Part shown: one piece after another, positions 1 through 11,600 of the stretch | Layout of the letters: every line of letters begins with the position of its first letter | Numbering within the stretch: position 1 is the stretch's first letter | Origin: Platanthera guangdongensis | Lineage: Eukaryota > Streptophyta > Magnoliopsida > Asparagales > Orchidaceae | Direction of reading: 5' to 3' | DNA length: 64,000 nt | Assembly (NCBI GenBank): GCA_039583875.1 | Contig: CM077150.1 | Coordinates: 52,448,451 to 52,512,450 of the forward strand | Program-made: the position numbers and the translations under genes | The notes under the pieces: generated by a model | Database searches by the model: none | What the model saw: the letters and a program-made list of their open reading frames with translations, nothing else | Told to the model about the DNA's origin: nothing

Positions 1-2
1 AG

Positions 3-2819
3 GAACAAAATTTGAATAAATTCATGACTTGCCGAATCAAGATAGCAATATCAGAGATTAAGGAATGGGTGTTTACCTCTACAACACCAGAGGCAGCTAC
101 AATGACAGGGACAATATCCGGTAATCAAGTCTCTCTTTCCCCCAATACACTAACCGAAATTTTCGGTCTGATAAATGGTAATGAAGAAATAGAGATGGAT
201 AGTGATGAGTATGATAATATGCTGATAAAGATGGGTCACTCTGGAGAAAACCCAAATAAACCACTGAAGAAAAATGTATCTGCTAAGTATAAATTTTTGG
301 CTGATGTTTTTGGCAAGATTTTATTGGGAAAACATATCGCTCGCGATTACATCACCAGGCACCAGTTTCTTGTGATGAGTTCTCTGGTTGAGAAGAAGGC
401 AGATAATTGGGCAAAACTGTTGTTTGATTTAATTAAGAAGAAAAATAATAAGAAAGAAGTTTGCTTTGGAAGGATTCTGGGAATAGTCCTTCAAGAAAAG
501 GCTCCTGAACTATTGGTCTCCATGACAGTATTCATTAATGCCTCAAAAAGACTTACATCTGCATTGTTCGGCAGATGGGAGAGGAAAATCTCCAAGCCAT
601 CCAAGGCTTCTTTCTCTTCCAAGACTTCTGAGAGCACCAGGGCTGTGATAGCCACTCGTCCCCATCCAAAAGATGTCCTTCCATCCACCCACATTCATTC
701 ACCTCATCCTCAACAACAACCATCATCTTCTCCAGTTCTTACTCCACCAACTCTACAACAACATCAACCCTCACCAGTTCCAACATCAGTTCCATCTCAA
801 GAACCTACCACACCACCTCTATCTCCACCTCGACATTATTCACCTCAAATTAATATCTCTGAAACACCATCTACCTTAATTCAGGAACCATCTTTCAATC
901 TTCTATCTCCTCAACCATCTCCTCATAATTCTCCACTTCAGGAACCCATCTCCTCACCCACAACCACAGTTCTACCTTCTACCACTGCAACTCCTTCAAC
1001 TGATATCCCTTCAGTCATCCATACTGACATACCATCTACTGCTCCAGACTAGACACATACAAACTTTTCCAATGCATTCTATGTATGTTCAAACTGTGTA
1101 CATCACACTCCTTACTCCTCCTTTGCTCCAAAATCTAAATTTTTCTAATATAGATAAAGACCTTCTAGCATTTATTTCTCCCACTCTTGAGAATCTTATA
1201 ACTATTGCTATAGCTCCTCTCTCTACTTCAATCACATCACTTTCTTCTAGAGTTACTGCTCTGTCCTCTGTCCCTTCTTCTGGAGGACTAGCTTCAGGAC
1301 CCCGTGAAACCAGTCAGGGGGAGATGTTCTATGAAGAAGCTCCAGTTCCCCCTTTACAGCAGTAGAAGCAGTAACAACAGATTCTGAGATGACTGATGAT
1401 TCAGCAAAAACAGCCCCTCCTGCAGATATACTTGATTTAATTGATTCTGATACAGAGATGGATGACACAGTTATAGTGGAAATAAATACTGTTGGTGATT
1501 GTATTGTCAATCCCACAGTTGATCTATTCAACTTATTAAATTCTTTTGATATAGTTCATTTGAATTTTCTTCCAGTAGTCTGCTCAAAGCCTTCTATGGC
1601 TATTGTAAAATTCACTTCTCCAATAAGCCCTACAATTGCCAAGCAACTTAATGCAAGTTTTGCTGTAGCAGAGCCTACAAAAGTATCATCCCCTCCCAAG
1701 GCTATTTCTCCACAGAAGGCTATTTCACCTCCTACATATAAAATGGATGATAGTACTCTTCCAGACTTAGATGAAATTATTATGGCTGATATTGAAGAAG
1801 AAAATAAGTTAATTTCTGAAAAAGTTGCTGAAACAGTTGTTCCAGAAATTGAAGTATCAGAACCTTCAGTACAGCCTCAGGCTGAAAAACAAATTTCCCA
1901 AGATATTCTGAAGGCACTTGATGATCTATATGATAATCCTCAGGGATCTTCTGATGATGAAGAAAATGATGATGATTCTGATGATTATGATAATACTAAG
2001 GCTAAGAAGAAAGCTATAAAGAAGATAAAAGCTGTTCCAAAAGCTGCTCCCAAACCAAATACCACTAATGATACTCCATACTATATTCTACAGGATATCA
2101 CTCCATATCCAGGGATGCGAGCATGGATGTGGCTTTCCAAGAATGAACAAAAAGCTAGGAAGAAGAGTAGAAGGTACTCTCCTCCTCCTCCTTCTCAAAG
2201 GAACTGGAGATTTCCTCCTACTCCTCCTCCTCCTGCTGCTGGTGCTTCAGGTAATATTTCTCAGAGGTCTACTCCATATGCTAAGACATATCAAAGACAA
2301 CCTGATAGATCCTCAAGATCACATGGAAGCAGTCAGCACAGGTATTCCAGCAGCAGCAGACAACAGCAATAGCAACAACAGCAAGACATTCAACAACAGA
2401 AATCATCTAAAATTGAAAAAGCTGATAATCTAAAAAGGCCAGATTCTCCTCCAGTCCCATTTGTGGATCCTGAAACAGAAAATACTGCAAGAATGACCAG
2501 ATTCTAAGATCTTGTTGGATTAGCAATGATTATTAAAGCTAAAGCTGAAGGCAGAGATCCTTCTCAATATTCCACTATATCATCCTATAGAAAAGAAGAA
2601 CTTAAAAGGTATGAAAAGGCTAATAAATTGTTCAATGTAGATGCCTATATGAATTTACATCCAGAGGCTGTTATACCCAGAGCTACTTCTCTCAACATAA
2701 TTGGTGTTGCTGACATGACCATGTCCAAAAGAGATGCAGCCAATCCTAATAGAGAAATCAAATTCACACAACCCTCTGAGAAAGATAAAGCTGTCAAGGA
2801 AAAGCAGAAGAAGAAATGA
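3..2819 (+). pseudogene. ORF3 (extra ORF between pol and 3' LTR), element A, 5' truncated and broken
   Basis: The reading frame is open at the window edge; the first ~55 residues seen in copies B, D and G are missing. The order is: a globular N-terminal domain (to about 620), a Pro/Ser/Thr/Gln-rich linker (about 620-1300), a region with NPTVDLFNLL (about 1510), an acidic SSDDEEND stretch followed by KAKKKAIKKIK (about 1950-2040), a TPYYILQDITPYPGM motif, a Gln-rich tract, and a conserved C-terminal block ending in KKK. No signal peptide or membrane helix is visible, so an envelope role is unsupported. The N-terminal domain resembles proteins annotated as 'putative plant transposon protein'; that match is from memory. 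Breaks include stops at 1050, 1363, 1375, 2370 and 2506. At 2506 the stop replaces a Gln codon kept in copy B. Confidence 0.8.
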
Positions 2820-2976
2820 ATATCTTGTTTAGTTTTGATTTTCTGAACTATACTTGTTTGAACTATCACAAAGATTTTGTTTATGTACATATCTGCTGAA
2901 TGATTTAAATTTTCTTCCAGATATATTTATTTTGCTTTGTGATCACTTTCTTTTTATATTGTTAGTGACCTCACCC

Positions 2977-2990
2977 AAATAGGGGGAGAT
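2977..2990 (+). other. Polypurine tract of element A
   Basis: AAATAGGGGGAGAT lies immediately 5' of the LTR start TGTTGG. It is the plus-strand DNA primer site. The same 14-mer precedes the 3' LTRs of B, G and H, and a one-base variant precedes that of D. Confidence 0.9.
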
Positions 2991-3180
2991 TGTTGGATCC
3001 CTAGTTAGATTTGGGCTAGGTTCACTAATTAGGATGTCTGATCCACAATGTATAGTCAGGGTCATGTGTTTTTGAGTCTTAGAATTTAGGCTAAGTCTTC
3101 AGGCTCAACCTTACATGGACCAGCCACCAGAAGACCTCAGATTGACTCAAGACTTAGAAGAAATCAAGTTTAGTATATAA

Positions 3181-3540
3181 GTTCGACATTCGTCAAACTT
3201 AGCTCAACGATCGTCGATCGCTGATCGACGAACTCAGAGTTAATTCTCTGAGTTGAGCTCGCCGATATTCGAGCTCAGGTCGACGAAGTCTGGACTTCAA
3301 CTTCAACACATTCTTTCCAGATTACTTTTGTTGAACTCAGCTCGACGAAGATAGATTATTAGCTCGACGAACTTGGAGCTCAGAATTGGCAAGTTATTCA
3401 CAGAATGCAGTTTGTTGTGCTCAGGTCGACGAACTTGGATCTCAGCTCGACGAACAAGTTTTCTCAGGTCAACGAACAGGATTTCTCAGCTCGATGAACT
3501 TGGATCTCAGGTCGACGAAATCTATTATATGGTCGACGAT
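3181..3540 (+). repeat. TCGACGAA word array in U3 of element A LTR
   Basis: The words TCGACGAA and TTCGTCGA, often as CTCAG(C/G)TCGACGAAC, recur every ~15-50 bp. Several copies have decayed at CpG (TCGATGAA, TCAACGAA). The array lies upstream of the TATA-like box at 3818. Confidence 0.85.
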
Positions 3541-3817
3541 TTCTGTTGCAGTTCCAGACTTAGAATTTTCCTCATTTTCTGTCCTTATTCCATATTATTT
3601 AGCATTGATTTCCTGAAGTAATTATGCACATATTCTCTGAATATAGCCTTTATTGGCAGTATTAATTCTGGTCTTCATTAGGTTAATTACTTGCTTAATT
3701 AATTGGGATAGTTGGGGAAACACAATAAAAAAAATATTCTCCAGTCGATTTTCATTCTCCAGGCAGTCAACAATAAATGCAGAGTATTCAAAATTCAAAA
3801 GAGAATTCGACAGATAA

Positions 3818-3825
3818 TATAAAAG
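3818..3825 (+). promoter_or_regulatory. TATA box of element A LTR (candidate)
   Basis: TATAAAAG lies downstream of the word array, at the position matching TATAAAAG in the LTRs of B and TATAAAG in the 5' LTR of G. It is the probable U3/R promoter; the start site is not visible from sequence. Confidence 0.65.
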
Positions 3826-4050
3826 AGTTTTTCTTTTCAGAAGACAAGACAACAGGACTTAGAGCAATACAAAGAACACAGAAAGACATTCAAAAATTTT
3901 CTGTGCAGAAAACACTTTGTTTTCTCCTTGATCTTACTGAAGAAAAAGAACAACAACAATCACTATCAAGAGTCTTCTTCAACTTCAACTCTAGGAGCTT
4001 TAAAGGACAACAATCTCTAAATCAGTCAGAAGTTCCTGGATCATCTCAAG

Positions 4051-4518
4051 TCAAGGAAGAAGAACTACACCCTGAGCAAGGCTTCAAGTGATTTCTGAAC
4101 GAGCATTGAGAACAGCAATCCACTAAGTCTTCTCAGTTGTTTGAGAAAGAAAAGACACTATCAAATCTCTCTCCCCACTCCTATATAAAGGGTTTATTAA
4201 CTCCCTTCAAAAGTTTATTTGATTTTTTGGCACCTGATCAAAAGCTCAAATGGTTGTGAGATCTCCCTGGAAATAGATTTTGAAGGTCAAGGAAGAAGAC
4301 CTACACCCTGAGCAAGGCTTCAAGTGATTTCTGAAGGAGCCTTGACAACAGCAATCCACTAAGTCTTCTCATTTGTTTTAGAAAGAGAAGACACTATCAA
4401 ATCTCTCTCCCCACTACTGTATAAAGGGTTTATTAACTCCCTTCAAAGTTTATTTGGTTTTTGGGCACCTGATCAAAAGCTTAAAAGGTTGTGAGATCTC
4501 CCTGGAAATAGATCTTCT
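4051..4518 (+). repeat. ~236-bp tandem duplication inside element A LTR
   Basis: Units 4051-4286 and 4287-4518 both begin TCAAGGAAGAAGA. Both carry the 'CCTGAGCAAGGCTTCAAG' segment, a TATAAAGGG box (about 4183 and 4419) and GTGAGATCTCCCTGG. The two copies differ at scattered positions. LTRs B and G have a single copy of the corresponding stretch (ACAAAGGGTTATAAC in B). Confidence 0.85.
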
Positions 4519-4531
4519 GGTGGTAGTCACC

Positions 4532-4536
4532 TGATC
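4532..4536 (+). repeat. Target-site duplication of element B, left copy
   Basis: TGATC precedes TGTTGG of the 5' LTR and matches 17173-17177 exactly. Confidence 0.93.
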
Positions 4537-4724
4537 TGTTGGATCCCTAGTAAAATTTGGGCTAGGTTCACTAAGTTAGGAACATATGACCCATAATGTA
4601 TAGCCAGGGTTATGGTTGTGTCTTAGAGTCTAGGCCAAGTCCTTAGAATCAATATCACATGGACCAGCTATCAACAAGAATGTCAGAGACTCAAGAATTA
4701 GAGTTTTTCTAAAGAGTAAAATGA

Positions 4725-5290
4725 GTTCGATGTTCGTCGAACTCAGGTCGACGATAGTCGTGCTCAGCTCGACGATCTCAGAGTATATTCTCTGAGCTGA
4801 GCTCGACGAACTTGGTACTCAGGTCGACGAACTTTGGACACTATACTTCAACACTTCAAGATCAGAAAACATCTCTTTATTCTAAGTCCAGAGTCAGACT
4901 TTGGTCGACGAACTTGATTCTGAGCTCGACGAACTGTGACCACAATAGCTAGAGTTATCCAGCAGCAGTTAAGTGGTCCTCAGCTCGACGAAACCAATTC
5001 TTAGGTCGACGAATTATGGATACTTCACTTCAACACCTTCATCCAGAAGCATCTGAAATTATTCTAAGTCCAAAAATATTTTGCTGAACTTCAGTCGACA
5101 AAACCAGATATCAGCTCGACGAACTCCATACACAGAAAAGACAACGTTTCTAGAGAATATAGTTATGCTTTCTGCTCGACGATCTTGGAACTTAGCTCAA
5201 CGAACAGAAGTCATCTGTTCTACAAACTCAGCAACTCAGCTCGACAAACTGTGAACTCAGCTCGACGATTTCTGTTATCAGTTCGACGAA
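4725..5290 (+). repeat. TCGACGAA word array, U3 of element B 5' LTR
   Basis: There are roughly twenty copies or near copies of TCGACGAA/TTCGTCGA, mostly in the context CTCAGCTCGACGAAC or CTCAGGTCGACGAA, at irregular 15-60-bp spacing. The array ends ~250 bp before the TATA box. Confidence 0.9.
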
Positions 5291-5538
5291 TCCAGACTTA
5301 ATTATTTTCCATCCTTCTGTCCCCTTCTTACTGCAATAATTCTTGAGTAATTAATGCTCAAATATTCTCTATCATATAACCGTTAGATAGAGTATTGATC
5401 ATGGTCTTCTCCAAGATTATTGTCTGCCATTTTTCCATGTGACAGTTGGGGAAATAATTCAATGCTGTTTATTCTCAAGGCCATCAGCATTGATTGCAGA
5501 GGATTTCAAAATTTCAAAAGACCATTTTTGACAGGAAA

Positions 5539-5546
5539 TATAAAAG
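5539..5546 (+). promoter_or_regulatory. TATA box of element B 5' LTR (candidate)
   Basis: TATAAAAG is conserved at 16350 in the 3' LTR and at the equivalent places in LTRs A, D and G. It follows the word array and precedes the poly-C segment near the LTR end. Confidence 0.7.
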
Positions 5547-6372
5547 AGATTTTCTCTCTTCTCCCTGCAGATAGAAAGATAGACAGAACAAGATAAACAA
5601 TACATAGAGATGACAGATACAGAAAATAGTCAGTCTGAAACAAGAGATTCACTACTGTCTGTCAACACAGAATTCTGACACAACAAGAAGCCATATTCCT
5701 GAAGACCATCAGCTATCTAAAGAAGAAGAAGAACACCTAATCAAAATCAATAATCTTCTGTCTTCAACACTCCAGGATACTTCAAAGGACAACTATATCA
5801 CTATCTGTCAAAAAAGTTCCTGAACAACTGCTGATCAAGGCTATACTACTAAAGGCCTATCACCCTGCAACAAGGCTTCTTCTACCTTAACCATTCTATA
5901 TCTTAGGGCAAGCCTGTGCTAAAATCAAATATCAACCAGTCTTCTCAGTTGTATATTGGGAAAGAGAAGACACAATCATCCCTCACCCCCCCCCCCACTA
6001 TACAAAGGGTTATAACTCCCTTCAAAAGTTATTCCCGGTTGCAAGTCACCTAATCAAAAGACTTGAGGATTGATTTTTAAGCACCTGATCAAAAGATCAT
6101 TGGTGTCAGGCACCTGATCAAAAATCTGAGTGGATTCCTACCAGGGTGGTAGAAGAGTGGATGTACCCAAGTTTAGGGGAACCACTATAAATTCTTGTGT
6201 TGTCTGGATTGCTCTTTTCTGTTGTTTTTGTGATGTGGCTGTTTGTTAGGATTGTTGTTTTAATTTTGTTCCTGCACTAGATTAAATCAGAAGAAAATTT
6301 TATAAACACTGAATACTCTATTCACCCCCCCCCCCCTCTAGAGTATTCCTGATCCAACAGCTCACTTTCAAT

Positions 6373-6384
6373 TGGTATCAGTGC
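6373..6384 (+). other. Primer-binding site of element B
   Basis: TGGTATCAGTGC begins two bases after the LTR end. It matches the initiator methionine tRNA complement TGGTATCAGAGC apart from one base. This is the minus-strand primer site. Confidence 0.88.
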
Positions 6385-6487
6385 TTGGATTCCTTGGTGT
6401 ACACAAGCTAACCCTTAAACCAAAGATCCTGTGTTAGATCAGACTTCATCTTTTATCTTTATTTTTATTTAGACTATATACAAAACA

Positions 6488-8607
6488 ATGGCATGGAACA
6501 AAGACTATGCAAGCACCAGACCTCCAGTTTGCAACCTAAATATGTTTGCTATCTAGAAGGCAAGAATCAAATTATATATGAACTCTATTGATGAAGATAT
6601 CTACAATTCCATCTTGACAGGTCCTCCTCAAGCCACTGCTTCTACATCTACAGTAGCCTCAAGAACAAATGCAGTTCCACCACCTGAGTGGACTGAGGCT
6701 CAGAAGAAGGCCAAGGTTGCTGATGCCAAGGCAATGAACATACTGCCACAGACTATGTCAGATGATATCTTCCAAAAGGTTGCTGAATGTACTTCAGCCA
6801 AAGCCATCTGGGATTCCCTAAACCAAATGGTGGCTGGATCGGCATATGGAAGAATGGATAGGAGATCCAACCTCATATCCTTATATGAGAATTTCAAGAA
6901 AGAGGAAGCTGAGTCAGTAGCTGAAATGTATAATAGGTTAAGCTCAATCATTAATGAGCTAAAAACTTTGGATAAGGACATCACCCTCACTGAGGTGAAT
7001 GACAAGATCCTAATGTGCTTCCCAAGCTCATGGTATTCAAGAATCTGGTCTATCAAAGAATCCAGAAGCCTAAATGAGATATCCATAGAATCTCTATTAG
7101 GCAAACTTAAGTCCTATGAATAGCTGATTAAATCCAGGGAGGCAGCTGAGCAGAGAACACCCCCTCCAGCAAGAAAAGAGCATAGCATTACTTTCAAGGC
7201 AGCTGAAGATACAGAGACTCCCTCAACAAATGAAGAACTCATGAGTCTTTTTGCCAAAAGATTCTACAAGTTGGCAAGAAAAGATTTCAGGAGGAAGTCA
7301 TCCAGACAGGATGACAAACCAAGGTATAATAAAATGCCAACTAAAGAAGTTGTATGCTTTGGTTGCAAGAAAGCTGGACACTTCATATCTGAGTGTCCAG
7401 AGAATTAGAAGAAAGAAAAGAGAAGAGATAAAGATACCAGGAGACAACACAACAGCGGACCTTCTTCCAGCAAATACAAGAAGAAGGAGAAGGGTTTTGT
7501 GGCTGAAACCTGGAGTGAGACTGAAGAAGAATCAACATCTTCTAGCTCCAGTGAAGATAAGGAAGAGGCAAGGGCCAGGGAGGTTTGACTCATAGCAATT
7601 GATGCTTCCAGGAGCCATTCAGAAGAAGAGGACTCAGACAATGAAGCAGTTTCAGATTCTGAAGCTGACAAGGTATTGTCTTCTTTTGACTACAGTTCTG
7701 ATTCTTTTAAATTTGAATTTAGAACAATGTGTATAGGCTTAATAAACTCAGAAAAGGAGATTAAAACTCTTAGGGAAAAATTAGGAAACCTAGAGAATGT
7801 CAACTCTGAAAATAATAGGTTAAAAGATGAATTAAACTTAGCTAATGAACAAATAATAATGTTAAAGACTGAACTTTGTGAGGCTAAACAACTTGAGGAA
7901 ACTCTTAATGGAAGAAGCCTGAAGCTGATGGACATCACAAGCACTGTAAATGCCAGACTCAATGGCAAGCTAGGCTTGGATGCTTCATCAAGTTTCCCCC
8001 CATCCTCAACAAAAACATACTGATAACCCCAATCAAATTTGTTTCTGCTAAGGGGAAAGAGAAAATAAACCATAAACAAACAATAGAAAATGTTCCCAAA
8101 TCAATAGGTCTGAAAACCAAAAATCAGAAAACCTTAAGTAAAAACAAGGTTCAGTAGAATTCGTCGAACTTAGATCGACGAAATCCAGCCAGTTCGTCGA
8201 ACCCAGATAGACGAACTCTGAACGAAAACTATAGTTATAATTATTCATCTAACTACGATCGACGAACTCTGTATGGTTCGTCGAGTAGAGGTCGACGAAC
8301 GTGGGGCAAAGAAAATGAATATGTTCATTCTCAGGGCAGAGATCGACGATCTCAACCCAATTCGTCGAACTCTGGTCGACGAACTCACAGAAATTCGTCA
8401 AACTCAGAAAGACTTAACCAAAACTATAATCTTAACAGCAACTCTAATAATTCCAGGAAACCATTTAATCCTGTAGTTGATTGGGTTATACCACCTAGGA
8501 GATATCACCCTTTAGGATACAAATCCCAACTAGAATTTTCTGTTATTTCTAGCTTTTCATACCAGCAAAACAAAGGACCCAAGGTAACCTGGGTCAAGAA
8601 CAATTAA
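6488..8607 (+). pseudogene. gag of element B (capsid/nucleocapsid), broken
   Basis: The likely start is ATG at 6488 (MAWNKDYAS...), 117 bp after the LTR. The capsid-like segment runs about 6578-7123, with AKAIWDSLNQM and DRRSNLISLYENF typical of copia Gag (UBN2-type). A CCHC zinc knuckle (CFGCKKAGHFISEC) lies at 7355-7396. A coiled-coil-like Glu/Lys/Leu segment (about 7740-7900) follows. The C-terminal tail (8158-8607) carries NSSN-x-DRR repeats encoded by TCGACGAA words and ends in WVKNN-stop. Breaks: TAG at 6554 (Trp position), TAG at 7121, TAG at 7407, TGA at 7586, a frameshift near 8020 and TAG at 8155. The last 450 bp are open in a single frame. Confidence 0.85.
8158..8412 (+). repeat. 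Coding TCGACGAA/TTCGTCGA words in gag of element B
   Basis: The DNA words of the LTR array recur here inside an open frame. TTCGTCGAAC reads as S-S-N and (A/G)TCGACGAA as D/G-R-R, giving five or six NSSN-x-DRR(T/N) units. The frame stays open from 8158 to the gag stop at 8605. Confidence 0.85.
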
Positions 8608-8623
8608 TTGTATTTCATTACAG
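8608..8623 (+). promoter_or_regulatory. Splice-acceptor-like site at the gag-pol junction, element B
   Basis: Directly after the gag TAA comes TTGTATTTCATTACAG followed by GTGAA. A pyrimidine-rich CAG at the same place occurs in G (ends 37748) and H (ends 45427). It is a candidate 3' splice site for a pol RNA; splicing itself is not shown. Confidence 0.5.
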
Positions 8624-11600
8624 GTGAAAATCTGTCCAAGTGTGAATCAGACTTGATACTTGGACAGTGGTTGCTCCAAACATATGACTGGTAGCAAGGA
8701 CATCTTACACAAATACAAGTCCAAGCTGGGGCCAAAGGTTATCTTTGGGGATTCCAAATGTTGCCAGTCAGAATGTTTTGGAGAAGTGAAGATTGGAGTT
8801 GTTACTTTCAAGAGAGTAACTTATGTCAGAGGACTCAAACATAACCTCATCTCCATAAGTCAGTTATGTGATGAAGGTTATCAGGTACACTTTAACTCAA
8901 CTTCTTGTAGTATTTCTAATAAGGAAAATCAAATTGTTTTAATTGGAAATAGACAAGGCAACATATATTTAGTTGATTTTCTATCTGACAATCCTGATAT
9001 CTGCTTACTTAATATTACTAGTAATCAGAATGATTATGGCATAAAAGGCTAGGTCATGTAAACTTGAAAAACATTGCTAGGCTATCAAAAGACAACCTTG
9101 TTAGAGGTCTACCTTCTGGTCCCTATAAGAAGGAAGGCCTTTGCAGGTCTTGTCAACTAGGCAAGCAAACTAAATCTAGTTTTAAATTGTTAATAAAAGT
9201 GATTCACCTAGGATTTTGTATTTGCTACATATGGATCTCTTTGAACCCATTGCTGTACAAAGCCTAGGAGGGAAATCCTATACCTTAGTTATTGTGGATG
9301 ACTTCTCAAGGTTCACCTGGGTATCCTTTCTGAGATCTAAGTCAGATACCTTCAAGGTTCTTACAGATTTTCTTAGGACCATACAGATTGAGTTCTCTAC
9401 TCATGTTGCATTGATTAGAAGTGATCATGGCACAGAGTTTGAGTCTCTTCTTATGCATGAGTTCTGTGAGAAGGAAGGTATCAGGCATTGCTTCTCATCT
9501 CCTAGAACTCCTCAACAAAATGGGGTAGCTGATAGGAAAAATAGGACACTCATTGAAGCTGCAGGTACATTGCTTGCAGATGCTTACATGCCCCTAACCT
9601 TTTGGGCAGAGGCTGTGAGCACAGCAAATTATGTCCTGAACGGGAGTTTAATTCATAAACTAAAGAATAGGACTCCATATGAATTACAAGGGAAGAAACC
9701 TAAAATCAATTATTTTAAAGTATTTGGATGTATATGTTATATTCACAATAACAACAAAAGATATATTAGAAAGTTTGAGGCCAAGGCTGAAGAGGGAATC
9801 TTTCTAGGATATTCCCAAGTAAGCAAAGCATATAGAGTTTTTAATAAATCATCTCTAAAAATTGAAGAGTCTATCCATGTTACATTTGATGAGGCTAACA
9901 TGTCTTGCAAGGATAAAGATATTTCTACCAAAAGCAATATGCAGGTACCTCACTTGTGTGAGAATTTGGATGGACTAAACCTTACCCAAGAGGTTCCAAC
10001 ACATCATTCTCCACAAGTCAATGAAGATAGTGAATATGAAGGCACCGAAGGGATTGATATTCCCCCAACAGCAAACATAATTCCACAAGAGGAATTAGTT
10101 CCTAATGTTGTTGCAGAACCAACTCCACCCACTGATCTTGTCACACTAAGGGATCACCCAAGATCTCAAGTGATTGGAGACATATCAGTAGGTGTACAGA
10201 CCAGACATCAACTCAACCAAGATTTGATGCATGCTTGTTTTTTCTCTCAGGTTGAACCTCTATCCATCCATGATGATGAGCAAGATCCCTACTGGATCAT
10301 TGCAATGCAGGAGGATTAAATCAATTTGAGAGATGTAGAGTTTGGGATTTGGTTCCAAGACCCCAAGACTATCCAGTCATTGGAACCAAATGGGTATACA
10401 AGAATAAATTGGATGCCCAAGGTACAATAGTCAGGAACAAGGCTAGGCTTGTTTCTCAAGGATACAGGCAAGAGGAAGGAATATATTATGACCAAATCTT
10501 TGCACCTGTGGCAAGGTTAGAGGCAATCAGAATATTCCTGGCCTATGCAGCCTACAAGAGATTCAAGGTGTATCAGATGGATGTGAAGAGTGCATTCCTG
10601 AATGGAGTACTTAAAGAAGAGGTTTATGTTGAACAACCTCCAGGTTTTGTCTCTCCAACTCACCCTTATCATGTTTTCAAATTGCATAAAGCTCTTTATG
10701 GTCTCAAGCAAGCTCCAAGAGCTTAGTATGAGACCCTAGCCAGCTTTTTGATAGAGCATAAATTCATTAGAGGCATAGTAGATAGAACACTTTTCACTAG
10801 ACATCATAAGGATCAAATATTGTTAGTGCAAATATATGGGGATGACATCATATTTGGGTCTACTGATTCCAAATTATGCAAGAGGTTCTCTGACCTCATG
10901 CATTCAAAATTTAAAATGAGTAACATGGGTGAGCTTTCTTATTTCCTTGGTCTCCAAGTGAAGCAGTTGCCTGATGGCATCTTCATCTCTCAAGCTAAGT
11001 ATGCTAAAGAGCTTATAAAGAAGTTTGGGATAGCTGATGATTCAGCAAAGAAAACACCTATGGCTACTAATGATGTGATTGACTCTGATACACATGGGAA
11101 ACCTGTGGATCAGAAATTATATAGGGGCATTATTGGGTCCCTACAATATCTAACAGCAAGCAGACCTGATATCATGTTTGCCAAATGCCTTTGTGCTAGG
11201 TTCCAAGAAAACCCTAAAGAATCTCATCTAATTTTCTTAAAAAGAATTTTGAAATATATAAAGGGTTGTCCTAGTCTAGGCCTATGGTGTCCTGCTGAGT
11301 CAGAATTTGATTTAACTGTATTTTCAGATGCTGACTTTGCTGGATGCAGGGTTGATAGAAAAAGCACCTCAGGGACTTGTCAGTTCCTTGGTATGAGGTT
11401 GGTATCTTGGTTTTGCAAGAAACAGTCTTATGTATCCACCTCAACTGCTGAAGCAGAATATATTGCAGCAGGCAGTTGTTGTTCTCAGATGATGTGGATC
11501 CAAAACCAACTTCTAGACTATGGTCTCAACTTAAATAATTCAACTCTCTTTTGTGATAACACAAGTGCTATAGCAATAGCACAAAATCCAGTCCATCACA

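Larger units (their letters stand above)
1..4536 (+). mobile_element. Element A, left part: Ty1/copia SIRE-like retrotransposon, 3' portion
   Basis: The window opens inside ORF3 of a copia element. ORF3 is followed by an A-rich 3' leader, a polypurine tract and the first ~1.55 kb of the 3' LTR, which is then interrupted by element B. The right-hand piece of the same LTR resumes at 17178 after a TGATC duplication. Gag and pol would lie to the left of the window. Assignment rests on the close match of ORF3, polypurine tract and LTR start (TGTTGGATCCCTAG) to elements B and G, which retain gag and pol. A is older than B because B sits in its LTR. Confidence 0.9.
2991..4536 (+). repeat. 3' LTR of element A, left part (interrupted by B)
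   Basis: It starts with TGTTGGATCCCTAG and runs to the TGATC target site of element B; the last 299 bp lie at 17178-17476. It holds a U3 array of TCGACGAA words (3181-3540), a TATA-like box (3818) and a tandem duplication (4051-4518). It is clearly related to, but distinct from, the LTRs of B and G. Confidence 0.9.
4537..6370 (+). repeat. 5' LTR of element B (1834 bp)
   Basis: It begins TGTTGGATCC and ends CTCACTTTCA, directly before the primer-binding site. It contains the TCGACGAA word array (4725-5290), TATAAAAG at 5539, two poly-C runs (about 5987 and 6326) and the terminal CTCTAGAG palindrome. It differs from the 3' LTR by scattered substitutions and small indels, so the insertion is not recent. 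Confidence 0.95.

Noticed and set aside
6350..6359. GATCCAACA as the LTR end, inverted to the TGTTGGATC start
   Set aside because: The target duplication TGATC and the primer-site position place the end 11 bp further at CTTTCA; the inner inverted match is a sub-terminal repeat.
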